Shown piece after piece: positions 44,362 through 52,408 of a stretch of 64,000 nucleotides of DNA. Numbering within the stretch: the first letter of the stretch is position 1; each line of letters begins with the position of its first letter. The translations under genes were made by a program, and so were the position numbers. Source of the stretch: Paraburkholderia sediminicola (lineage in GTDB: Bacteria; Pseudomonadota; Gammaproteobacteria; Burkholderiales; Burkholderiaceae); assembly GCF_902859805.1 (NCBI RefSeq), contig NZ_CADIKC010000005.1, forward strand, positions 62,001-126,000, given 5' to 3'. Below the pieces are notes generated by a model. The model was not told where the DNA came from and made no database searches. It was given only the letters and a program-made list of their open reading frames with translations.

Positions 44362-45542
44362 GCCGCCTTCGCTCCGAGTTGTTGCAAGCCCGCTTCGAGC
44401 CGGTCCAGATCCGCTTGCGAATGCGCGGCTGAAAGCGAAATGCGCAGCCGCGACGTACCCGCGGGCACGGTCGGCGGACGGATTGCCGGCACCCACAGAC
44501 CGGCACGATCGAGCGTAGCAGCGATGTCGAGCGTGGCATCGTTCGCGCCGATGATCAGCGGCTGCACGGCAGTGTGCGAATCGACCGGCAGCCACGGCGT
44601 CGCTTTTAGCATCGCGCGCGTGCGTTCGATCAGTTTCTGGAGGTGCGCACGGCGCGCATCGCCTTCTTCGCCGCCGATGATACGCAGGCTCGCCGACACT
44701 GCATGCGCCGCAGCAGGCACCGACGCAGTCGTGAAGATGTACGGGCGTGCGCGCTGCACGAGCCATTCGATCACGGTCTCGTGAGCGACGACGAATGCGC
44801 CCGACACGCCCGCGGCCTTGCCGAGCGTGCCGATCGAAATCAGATTCGGCGAGCGTAGCGCGGCTTCTGCAATCGCGCCACGGCCTTGCGGACCGAGCAC
44901 GCCGAAACCATGCGCGTCGTCGACGATCAGCCATGCGCCGTGCCGTTCTGCAAGTTCAAGCAGACGCGGCAGGGGCGCGATGTCGCCGTCCATGCTGAAG
45001 ACCGTATCGGAGACGATCACTTTGACTTCGGCGTCCGAGGCCTCGAGCATCGCGCTCAACGCTTCCGTATCGCAGTGCGGATAGATCTGCACGTCAGCGC
45101 GAGACAAACGCGCGCCGTCGATCAGCGATGCGTGATTCAACGCGTCGGAGAAGAGCGTCGTGCCGCGTCCCGCAAGCGCGGTGAGCGTCGCGAGATTCGC
45201 CATGTAGCCGGTGCTGAAGTAGAGCGCGCGCGCATTGTCGACGAAGCCGCCGACGAATTCGGCCAGATCGTCTTCGAGTTGCGCGTGTGCGCGTGAATGG
45301 CCGCCGAGCAGATGGGAACCGCCGCTGCCGGCGCCATAGCGTTGTGCGCCTTCAGCGATAGCGGCGATCAGTTTCGGATGCGCGGCGAGCCCGAGATAGT
45401 CGTTGCTCGCGAAGCCGATGATCGCGCGTCCGTCGACCGTCATGTGAGCGGCGCACGGCGTGTCGGCGGTACGGCGACGGCGGCGCAGACCGCGCTCGTC
45501 GATTTCCTTGAGGCCTTCGGTGAGTGTGTCGAGCAGATGCAT
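44358..45542 (-). CDS. bioF: 8-amino-7-oxononanoate synthase
   Basis: This PLP-dependent enzyme of 394 residues condenses pimeloyl-ACP/CoA with alanine. FASNDYLGLAAHPKL, GSGGSHLLGGHSRAHAQLE, VDDAHGFGVLGPQGRG and the PLP lysine in GTLGKAAGVSGAF are all present. Its start overlaps the bioA stop by one base (TAATG), and its stop overlaps bioD. Length is normal for the family. Confidence 0.96.
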   Translation of the reverse strand: MHLLDTLTEGLKEIDERGLRRRRRTADTPCAAHMTVDGRAIIGFASNDYLGLAAHPKLIAAIAEGAQRYGAGSGGSHLLGGHSRAHAQLEDDLAEFVGGFVDNARALYFSTGYMANLATLTALAGRGTTLFSDALNHASLIDGARLSRADVQIYPHCDTEALSAMLEASDAEVKVIVSDTVFSMDGDIAPLPRLLELAERHGAWLIVDDAHGFGVLGPQGRGAIAEAALRSPNLISIGTLGKAAGVSGAFVVAHETVIEWLVQRARPYIFTTASVPAAAHAVSASLRIIGGEEGDARRAHLQKLIERTRAMLKATPWLPVDSHTAVQPLIIGANDATLDIAATLDRAGLWVPAIRPPTVPAGTSRLRISLSAAHSQADLDRLEAGLQQLGAKAA

Positions 45543-46891
45543 TAGCGCGTCTCCGCGAGCGTGGCTTCAAAAGTTTCGCGTGTGCGCGAGGCGAGCAGCG
45601 CGATCTCTTCGTCGTCGAGGATGTAAGGGGGCATCAGATACACCGTGGTCGAAATAGGGCGCAGCAGCAGTTCGCGCTGCAACGCGTTTTCGAAAAAGCG
45701 GCGCGAGAATGTTTTGGCTTGCTGAGCGTCGTCGATCACTGCATCGAACGCGAAGATCGTGCCGCACTGACGCAGATTGCGCACGTGCTTATGTTCGGCG
45801 AGCGGTGCGAGCGCAGCCTTCAGCTTCGCGGATTTTTGCGTGTTGACGGCGAGCACGTTGTCACTCGCGAACAGATCGAGCGTGGCGAGCGCCGCGCGGC
45901 ACGCGAGCGGATTGCCTGTGTACGAATGCGAGTGCAGGAAGCCACGCGCGGTGTCGTCGTGATAGAAGGCCTCGAAGATTTCATCGCGCGATAGCACGAT
46001 CGAAAGCGGCAGATATCCGCCGCTAATTCCTTTCGACAGACACAGGAAGTCCGGCCAGATGCCGGCTTGTTCGCACGCGAAGAACGTACCCGTGCGACCG
46101 CAACCGACGGCGATTTCATCGGCGATCAGATGCACGCCGTACTGATCGCACAGCGCGCGCAAGCCGGCGATATACGACGCGTCGTGCATCGCCATGCCGG
46201 CCGCGCATTGCACGAGCGGCTCGACGATCAGCGCCGAGATTTTCGTGGCGCGTGCTTCGAACAACGAGCGAACCTGGTCGAGCGCCCGGCGTGCGACGTC
46301 GGCGGCGGTTTCGCCTGCTTGTGCGAGGCGCGCATCGGGCGACGCGACGACGTGCGCGTTGCGGATCAACGGATCGTAGGCGTCCTTGAAGAGCGCGACG
46401 TCGGTGACGCCGAGCGCGCCGATAGTTTCGCCGTGATAGCTATTGGCGATGCAAACGAATTCCTGCTTGTCCGCGAAGCCGCGATTGCGCCACGAGTGGA
46501 AGCTCATCTTCAGCGCGATTTCAACGGCGGATGCGCCATCGGACGCGAAGAACGCGTGACCGAGCGTGTTGTTGGTGAGCGCGCCGAGGCGCTCCGCGAG
46601 TTCGATGGCTGGCTCGTGCGTGCAGCCGGCGAGCATGGCGTGTTCGAGCGTGTCGAGTTGATCTTTCAATGCCGCGTTGATGCGCGGGTTGGCGTGGCCG
46701 AACAGGTTGACCCACCAGGAGCTGATCGCGTCCAGATACCGGTTGTTTGCGCGGTCGTAGAGCCACGCGCCTTGACCACGCGCGACCGGGATGAGCGGCA
46801 GACGTTCGTGGTGTTTCATCTGGGTGCAGGGGTGCCAGACGGCACGCAGGCTGCGGGTGATCCAGTCTTCAGGGGATGCTGACTTTTCCAA
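45542..46891 (-). CDS. bioA: Adenosylmethionine-8-amino-7-oxononanoate aminotransferase
   Basis: This is a PLP aminotransferase of 449 residues that makes 7,8-diaminopelargonate using SAM as amino donor. SLRAVWHPCTQMKHHE, NSYHGETIGALGVTD, LIADEIAVGCGRTG and the lysine in LCLSKGISGGYLPLS are diagnostic. The start is TTG at 46891 with GGAG about 10 nt upstream; no better ATG exists nearby. It is the first gene of the biotin operon. Its upstream side borders a 1.3-kb repeat-rich gap. Confidence 0.95.
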   Translation of the reverse strand: MEKSASPEDWITRSLRAVWHPCTQMKHHERLPLIPVARGQGAWLYDRANNRYLDAISSWWVNLFGHANPRINAALKDQLDTLEHAMLAGCTHEPAIELAERLGALTNNTLGHAFFASDGASAVEIALKMSFHSWRNRGFADKQEFVCIANSYHGETIGALGVTDVALFKDAYDPLIRNAHVVASPDARLAQAGETAADVARRALDQVRSLFEARATKISALIVEPLVQCAAGMAMHDASYIAGLRALCDQYGVHLIADEIAVGCGRTGTFFACEQAGIWPDFLCLSKGISGGYLPLSIVLSRDEIFEAFYHDDTARGFLHSHSYTGNPLACRAALATLDLFASDNVLAVNTQKSAKLKAALAPLAEHKHVRNLRQCGTIFAFDAVIDDAQQAKTFSRRFFENALQRELLLRPISTTVYLMPPYILDDEEIALLASRTRETFEATLAETR

Positions 46892-47222
46892 AAGGTACTC
46901 CGAGGTGCTTTTTTTGCCGTTGCACGGCTGGCTTTTTTAGGGCCATTTCATTCGCGGCGCGGTTGTTTCTTGCGCTGCGCGCGGCCTTTGGGGAGGCTTG
47001 CGGGGTCGAGATTAGCGGTTTATTTCTTGTTGTGCATCAGGGGCTTAGGGTGGGTTTTTGCCTGCGGCGGTGGGGTTGGGCGCTGTTCGCGGCAGGTGGT
47101 TTCTGTTTTGGCTTGAAGGCCGCTGATGGGGGGAGTTGACGACGTCAAAGTAGTTGTGCCCTTCGGGCGGGGATTTGGGGTTTGGTGCGTTTCCTTGTTC
47201 TGGGTTTGGTGCCTTTCCTTGA

Positions 47223-47336
47223 TTTGTTAGTGGTCTATTAGCGTTGCCCCTGTGCGGGGCGGCACCTACTTTTCTTTGCTTGCCGCAAAGAAAAGTAGGC
47301 AAAAGAAAGCGGCTCAAACCGCTAATGCTAAGTGGG
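47223..47336 (+). repeat. Large inverted repeat, left arm
   Basis: 114 nt that recur inverted at 47941-48055 with one single-base indel. The arm contains its own hairpin (CCTACTTTTCTTTG / CAAAGAAAAGTAGG, 7-nt loop in the left arm). From memory this sequence type is interspersed many times in Paraburkholderia genomes. Confidence 0.92.
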
Positions 47337-47577
47337 TCCCGTTGTCTGCTGCGGGTAGTGGTGCGACTGGAATCCGTGCTCTCGCACATTCCGCGCTAGT
47401 GACAAAGGACTCATCAGCTCCCACTCCGCACTGCGTGCGTCGCGGATGGGTCTGCATGGGAAACCGCCGGCTTCGGTTGAGGTCCGTGGGGGCCGTCGGC
47501 TTCGCCTCGGCGACGCGCCTCTGCATTCACGCAAGAACACCCACTTCAAATGACACGTCGGTGCGTTGCAATGCTCA

Positions 47578-47751
47578 TTGCCATTGCCATTGCCATTGCC
47601 ATTGCCATTGCGGTTGCGGTTGTGGTTGTGGTTGCGGTTGCGGTTGCGGTTGCGGTTGCGGTTGCGGTTGCGGTTGCGGTTGCAGTAGCAGTAGCAGTAG
47701 CAGTAGCAGCGCGTGTGCGTGTGCGTGTGCGTGTGCGTGTGCGTGTGCGTG
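47578..47751 (+). repeat. Hexanucleotide array with block-changing unit
   Basis: 29 consecutive 6-nt units in unbroken register: 5 x TTGCCA, 12 x TTGYGG (10 TTGCGG, 2 TTGTGG), 1 x TTGCAG, 4 x TAGCAG, 1 x CGCGTG, 6 x TGCGTG. Each block differs from the next by a few substitutions, so one founder array seems to have mutated and re-expanded several times. It is likely to vary in copy number between strains. Confidence 0.95.
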
Positions 47752-47940
47752 TGCCTTTGGACGTGTATTGGCGGCAGTAGTGCCGAGCGAAACGGGGGGA
47801 GTTGAAACGTAGAGGGAGGTTTTATGAAGAACTCGTCGGCGCGCGGAGCGCCGCTGGAAGTATGACGCCCTTGTCACTGGCGTGTGTAGGTGCACGAACC
47901 CAGATTCCAGATGCACCACTACCCGTAGCAGGCTACGGCG

Positions 47941-48055
47941 CCCACTTAGCATTAGCGGTTTGAGCCGCTTTCTTTTGCCTACTTTTCTTTGCGGCAAGCA
48001 AAGAAAAGTAGGTGCCGCCCCGCACAGGGGCAACGCTAATAGACCACTAACAAAA
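47941..48055 (-). repeat. Large inverted repeat, right arm
   Basis: Reverse complement of 47223-47336 with one extra A. Similarity continues more weakly on both sides. The two arms face each other across about 600 nt that include the hexanucleotide array. Confidence 0.92.
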
Positions 48056-48190
48056 CAAGGAAAGGCACGAAAGCCAGAACAAGGAAAGGCATCAAAGCCA
48101 GATCAAGGCAAGCCCAAAACCCTAAGAACAAGTACAAAAAGCGCCGCACAGGCACCCAAAACAACCGCCGCAAACCCAAATCAAAAACCG

Positions 48191-49459
48191 TCAATTCCGG
48201 CTAGCAATAGCCCGCCGCCCCGCGGAAGAAGAATCAGATTCCGCCGTCTGCGAAGACCCACTCCCCCATACAACGGAGTTGTCCACCGCATACAACCGGC
48301 AAGGCGCCGAACTCTGCTTCTGGCAATTAGCAATAGCAACAGACATCGGATTATCACCACCTTCCGCCCAGGACCATGCCCCCGAATCCGACACAGCAAA
48401 AGCCCGGCTAGGGTACTGATGCAAGAAGTTGCGATAACCATTACGCCCGGCTTCATCAACAAACGGAACAGAGTCGACCGCATCGACGGCAGCAAAACCG
48501 CTCGCTTTCGGCGCCGAAGGATCATCAACCCGATACTGCACACCCGTAGGCATCCCTACGCGCGCAAGAAACGCCTCGACAGCGGGCCACCAGATCTGCA
48601 CACCATCGCGATCACCCACGAGCCGATGCGCGTCATTCTTGTAGTTGCCGAAATCCACCATCTTCGCGCTCGCGCCGTGCGCGGCATACGCGGCATACAT
48701 GCCGGCCACCAGCGGCGCGGTCCACACCGAATCGTTATCGCCGTACAACCACAGCGACGGCACCTTCGTCTTCTCGCCGTACGCGCCGAATGCACGCGTC
48801 AGGTTGCCCTGCCAGTCGGCGCACGCGTCCTGCCGCAAACCGCCCGAGAAATTGATCAAGGCTCGTACGCCCGATGCAGCCTCAGGGCCGTAAGCAATCG
48901 TGGCGAGACCGCCGTGCGAGGTGCCGGCCACTACGATGTGCGTGGCATCCACGTACGGCTGCTTCGACATGAAATCGATCGTCGCGGCCACGTCGCCGGC
49001 CTGGCCGATGCCGTTGCGTTCGACGTCGCAGCCGTCCTGCTGATATGTGCCGTCCGAATGGCCGAAGCCCTGGCGGTTCGGCGCCACCACCACGTAGCCG
49101 CGGCGCACGAATTCGCGCGCGAACGGCCGCGGGTCGCTGCGTTCCTGCGTGCGTGGGTCGCCGGGAATCTTGCCGTGGTTGAACACGATCATCGGAAACG
49201 GACCTGCGCCGTCCGGTTTGTAAATCGTGGTTTCGAGTGTGACGGTGCCGGAAGCGTTAACCGGCACGCGGATGATCTGTTCGTTGAGGCCTGCGGTGGG
49301 CAGATAGACGTCGTCGTCGAGTGCGATACGCGGCACGTGCGCGCGAGTGAGAGGCCCTGCCTGGGTGTCGGCGAGCGGCTCTGCATGCGCGAGTGCGACG
49401 GCGCACATCGCCGTTGCAAACGTCACCGCATACTTCGTCAGAACCTTGCTGAACACCAT
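48191..49459 (-). CDS. Secreted alpha/beta hydrolase (dienelactone hydrolase-like)
   Basis: This is a predicted periplasmic or secreted serine hydrolase of 422 residues with a signal peptide ending near ALAHA. The fold markers are FPMIVFNHGKIPGD, VVVAPNRQGFGHSDG, the nucleophile elbow AGTSHGGLATIAYG, WLYGDNDSVWTAP and DAHRLVGDRDG. The C-terminal third (after about residue 290) is an extra region with a Cys-containing segment (ANCQKQSSAPCRLYAVDNS). The last ~15 residues are Ser/Arg-rich and end beside the repeat patch. Substrate unknown. Confidence 0.82.
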   Translation of the reverse strand: MVFSKVLTKYAVTFATAMCAVALAHAEPLADTQAGPLTRAHVPRIALDDDVYLPTAGLNEQIIRVPVNASGTVTLETTIYKPDGAGPFPMIVFNHGKIPGDPRTQERSDPRPFAREFVRRGYVVVAPNRQGFGHSDGTYQQDGCDVERNGIGQAGDVAATIDFMSKQPYVDATHIVVAGTSHGGLATIAYGPEAASGVRALINFSGGLRQDACADWQGNLTRAFGAYGEKTKVPSLWLYGDNDSVWTAPLVAGMYAAYAAHGASAKMVDFGNYKNDAHRLVGDRDGVQIWWPAVEAFLARVGMPTGVQYRVDDPSAPKASGFAAVDAVDSVPFVDEAGRNGYRNFLHQYPSRAFAVSDSGAWSWAEGGDNPMSVAIANCQKQSSAPCRLYAVDNSVVWGSGSSQTAESDSSSAGRRAIASRN

Positions 49460-49961
49460 TGACGCACCTGCCTCAAAGACCTGCCCTTAACACCGTGACG
49501 TTTTGTCTGTCGAATATCGTCGCTGACAATTGCCTTTCATCGGCGTTTTCGACAAACAAAAACACACTCGCGTACGTAGTGCGGCAAGCGCACGCACGCT
49601 GATCGAGATCGCACGGGATGAACCCAAACGGCCGACGCGACCCCACGCGCCGATGATGAGCGCCACACATGCTGCCCGGAACCGCCGCCGAACCCTTACT
49701 GGTGGGCTATCGGCAGCTACCTGCGCATTTTGCGGAAGCGGTATGGACCTGTTCTCGCAACGTGACGTCACAAACCTACGGCCTCATCCTGGCACGACAA
49801 TTTTGTTTTGTGCAATAAAGGAGAACCCGCGACGCAATAATTGCCGGGTGCGAATCAGGGCGTGTTCGTCCCGCCGGAAGGCCGAAAGAGCCTGCCTCGC
49901 AGCGCCTGGCTGCACGAAGTAATTTGTCGAAATATGCGCGCTGTGGCGTCGAGCCAACACG
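49460..49961. other. Intergenic region upstream of the secreted hydrolase
   Basis: About 500 nt with no recognisable gene. A 130-codon rightward frame (49530-49922) has no clear start signal, no family resemblance and atypical composition, so I leave it out. It must contain the leftward promoter of the hydrolase gene. Confidence 0.4.
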
Positions 49962-49984
49962 AAAAAAAGCCCTCGTTTGAGGGC
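49962..49984 (-). terminator. Intrinsic terminator of the YchJ-containing operon
   Basis: On the minus strand GCCCTC / GAGGGC with a 4-nt loop, ending in seven T residues, about 60 nt after the YchJ stop. Confidence 0.88.
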
Positions 49985-50045
49985 CATATGTGATCTCGGT
50001 GATATTGCGCGCCGCCAAGCGATGTAAGGCTTTCGAAGGTGCGGC

Positions 50046-50495
50046 TTATTCGCTTACGTCGCCGTCGACATAGCGCCAGCGTCCGTCCTCACCGCGTATG
50101 AAGCGGCTCAGTTCGTGCAGCCGGTGGGCGAGGCCACCTACCTTGTATCGTGCGACGAATTCGACAGTCGCCTGATCGGCGCCGGTTTCAGCGAAGGCTT
50201 TGATCTGCAGTCCGAGCCAACGCGGCGCGTCGGGGGCGGCAGGGTCGGCGTCGAGATCCGCGGGGCAGGTGTGCGGCGCCCAGGTTGCGCGCAAATAATC
50301 CGTTGCGCCCACAACATACGCGCTGTAACGCGAGCGCATCAGTTCGAGCGCGCGCGGCGCTGCTTCACCGCCATCGATATAGCGGCCACAGCATTGCGCG
50401 AAGCGCGGTGGTTTGGCGCCACTGCGCTGATCGGGCGCAGCGCCGCCGCAGGGGCAGTCGGACGGTCGTTGCGTTGACAACAATGTCTTATTCAT
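50046..50495 (-). CDS. YchJ family SEC-C motif protein
   Basis: 149 residues. The N-terminal cysteine pattern DCPCGG...QCCGRYIDG is the YchJ/SEC-C zinc-binding signature, and ELMRSRYSAYV...YLRATW follows, typical of this family. The stop of the preceding acyl-CoA dehydrogenase gene lies 8 nt before its ATG. A TTG 15 nt further up would overlap that gene. Function unknown; probably a small zinc protein co-transcribed with the acyl-CoA dehydrogenase. Confidence 0.88.
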   Translation of the reverse strand: MNKTLLSTQRPSDCPCGGAAPDQRSGAKPPRFAQCCGRYIDGGEAAPRALELMRSRYSAYVVGATDYLRATWAPHTCPADLDADPAAPDAPRWLGLQIKAFAETGADQATVEFVARYKVGGLAHRLHELSRFIRGEDGRWRYVDGDVSE

Positions 50496-50502
50496 CAGAC
50501 TT

Positions 50503-51633
50503 TCAGGCAAGACCGCGCGCGATCAAAATTTTCTGGATGTCACTGGTGCCTTCGTAGATCTGGCAAACGCGTACATCGCGGTAGATGCGTTCGACGGGGA
50601 AGTCGCTCAGATAGCCGTAGCCGCCATGAATCTGCAAGGCAGCCGAGCAGATGCGCTCAGCGGCTTCGGAGGCAAACAGCTTGGCCATCGCGGCTTCGGT
50701 CAGGCAAGGTTGCCCGGCGTCTTTCAGCGAAGCGGCGTGCCAGATCAACTGGCGCGCGGCTTCGAGCTGGGTCGCCATATCGGCGAGGCGGAATTGCACG
50801 GCCTGATGCGAAAACAGCGGCTGGCCGAAGCTCTCGCGCTCTTTCGCATACCCCAATGCCGCCTCGAACGCGGCGCGCGCCATGCCGACGCTTTGCGCCG
50901 CGATACCGATGCGCCCGCCTTCGAGCCCCGATAGCGCAATCCGATAACCTTCGCCTTCCGCGCCGATCAGGTTCGCGGCCGGCACGCGGCAATCTTCGAA
51001 AATAATCTGCGCGGTGTCCGACGAATGCTGACCGAGCTTTTCTTCGACGCGTGCGACGACGTATCCCTTCGTATCGGTGGGCACGATAAACGCGCTGATG
51101 CCTCGCTTGCCCGCCGCCTTGTCGGTCACGGCCATCACAATCGCGACGTTGCCGTTCTTGCCGCTCGTGATGAACTGCTTGACGCCATTCAATACGTAGC
51201 TGTCGCCATCGCGTGTTGCGGTGGTGCGTAGCGCGGAGGCGTCCGAACCCGCTTGCGGTTCGGTCAGGCAAAACGCGCCGAGCATCTCGCCGCGCGCGAG
51301 CGGCGTGAGCCAGTCGCGTTTCTGCGCGTCGTTGCCATAGGTCAGCAGAATGCTGCAAACCGGGCAATTGTTGACCGAGATCGCGGTCGAGGTGCCGCCG
51401 TCGCCCGCAGCGATTTCTTCGAGGATCAGCGCGAGCGCCAGCGCGTCCATGCCGGCGCCGCCATACGCTTCGGGCACCAGCACGCCGTAAGCGCCAAGCT
51501 CGGCGAGCTGACGATGCACGTCCTTCGGAAAAGTGCGCTCGCGGTCCCATTGCGCCGCATGCGGCGTAACGGCTTCGCGGACGAACGTGCGCACCGCGTC
51601 GCGGACCATCAGATGATCCTGATCAAGCACCAT
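50503..51633 (-). CDS. Acyl-CoA dehydrogenase
   Basis: This is an FAD enzyme of 376 residues that introduces the alpha-beta double bond in acyl-CoA substrates. FCLTEPQAGSDASALRTTA, KQFITSGKNGNVAI, the LQIHGGYGYLSDFPVERIYRD segment and the catalytic Glu in YEGTSDIQKILIAR match short-chain/butyryl or branched-chain members. SDR, thiolase and carbonic anhydrase genes lie upstream on the same strand; a beta-oxidation role with the thiolase is likely. Exact chain length is not resolvable. Confidence 0.93.
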   Translation of the reverse strand: MVLDQDHLMVRDAVRTFVREAVTPHAAQWDRERTFPKDVHRQLAELGAYGVLVPEAYGGAGMDALALALILEEIAAGDGGTSTAISVNNCPVCSILLTYGNDAQKRDWLTPLARGEMLGAFCLTEPQAGSDASALRTTATRDGDSYVLNGVKQFITSGKNGNVAIVMAVTDKAAGKRGISAFIVPTDTKGYVVARVEEKLGQHSSDTAQIIFEDCRVPAANLIGAEGEGYRIALSGLEGGRIGIAAQSVGMARAAFEAALGYAKERESFGQPLFSHQAVQFRLADMATQLEAARQLIWHAASLKDAGQPCLTEAAMAKLFASEAAERICSAALQIHGGYGYLSDFPVERIYRDVRVCQIYEGTSDIQKILIARGLA

Positions 51634-51691
51634 GGCTCGGTCTCCTCATTAGTCTCCCCACCTGTCTCTTCACCAATCTTTTTGCCTGTCT

Positions 51692-52369
51692 TCACCAGTC
51701 GAGCGCCGTGCCGTCGTATTGGTAGAAGCGGCCGTTGAATGCTTCATGTGCGGCTGCGGCCTGCGCGAGCACTTCACGCATGCCAGTGACGCTGCGCGCC
51801 GGATCGATCGCCGCTTGCGCGCCACCCATGTCGGTGCGCACCCAACCAGGATGCAGCGAAATACAGGTTGCGCGCGTGGCGTCCAGTGAAGCGATCTTCA
51901 GCGCGTCGTTCAGCGCGGCCTTACTCGCCCGATACAGCCAGCCGGTCGTGCCGCTTGCGTCGCCGATGCTGCCCATCTTGCTCGAAATCACCGCGAACAC
52001 ACCGCCCGCTTCTTCGACGAGCGGCAGCAGGATCGGCATCAACTGCATCGGACCACGCACGTTGGTATGCATGACCTGGTCGAAGTCTTCCGCCGTAATC
52101 GTCTCGATGTCTTCGGTGCGGGGCCCGTACACGCCGGACACCAGCACCGCCGCGTCGAGCCGTTCGCCGTCGAGCTTCCAGCCGAGCGCGGCGATTTCTT
52201 CGGGCGCGGTGACGTCGAGTGAAAAGGTTTCAGCGCCGAGCGCCTTCAGCGCGTCGAGCGCGGCGCCGTCGCGCGCGGTGGCGAGCACGCGCCAGCCGCT
52301 TTTCACGTACTGCCGCACGAACTCCTGGCCGATGCCGCGCGATGCACCGACGATCAACACTGTCTTCAT
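51692..52369 (-). CDS. Short-chain dehydrogenase/reductase
   Basis: This is a 225-residue classical SDR. The cofactor motif is VGASRGIGQEF, catalytic Ser lies in VISSKMGS and the YxxxK active site is WLYRASKAALN. The substrate loop ends with PGWVRTDMGG. It sits between the thiolase and acyl-CoA dehydrogenase genes on the same strand, with gaps of 39 and 58 nt, so it could act on a hydroxyacyl or ketoacyl intermediate. Specificity is unknown. Confidence 0.9.
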   Translation of the reverse strand: MKTVLIVGASRGIGQEFVRQYVKSGWRVLATARDGAALDALKALGAETFSLDVTAPEEIAALGWKLDGERLDAAVLVSGVYGPRTEDIETITAEDFDQVMHTNVRGPMQLMPILLPLVEEAGGVFAVISSKMGSIGDASGTTGWLYRASKAALNDALKIASLDATRATCISLHPGWVRTDMGGAQAAIDPARSVTGMREVLAQAAAAHEAFNGRFYQYDGTALDW

Positions 52370-52408
52370 CGAATCACCTCAAGCTTGCAAACGCCTGATA
52401 GCAGCGCG

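Larger units (their letters stand above)
46892..48190. other. 1.3-kb gene-free, repeat-rich region
   Basis: It lies between the bioA start and the 3' end of a secreted hydrolase gene. It holds a large inverted repeat (47223-47336 and 47941-48055), weaker continuation of that repeat outward (copies of a CTTTCCTTGTTCTGG-like unit) and inward, and a hexanucleotide array (47578-47751). Long open frames crossing it reflect the repeats, not genes. Confidence 0.8.

Noticed and set aside
46876..47139. An 87-codon plus-strand frame just upstream of bioA
   Set aside because: It starts inside bioA, has no ribosome site and is Phe/Cys/Arg-rich low-quality sequence.
47252..47812. A 186-codon frame running through the hexanucleotide array (His-Cys, Gly-Cys, Ser and Ala-Cys runs), and an opposite-strand frame with Gln-Pro and Leu runs
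   Set aside because: A 6-nt repeat keeps every frame without a stop in the unit open. The flanks are the inverted-repeat element, with no start signal and no domain.
49530..49922. A 130-codon plus-strand frame in the gap before the YchJ gene
   Set aside because: No ribosome site, no recognisable family, mixed composition. Could be noise or a decayed fragment.
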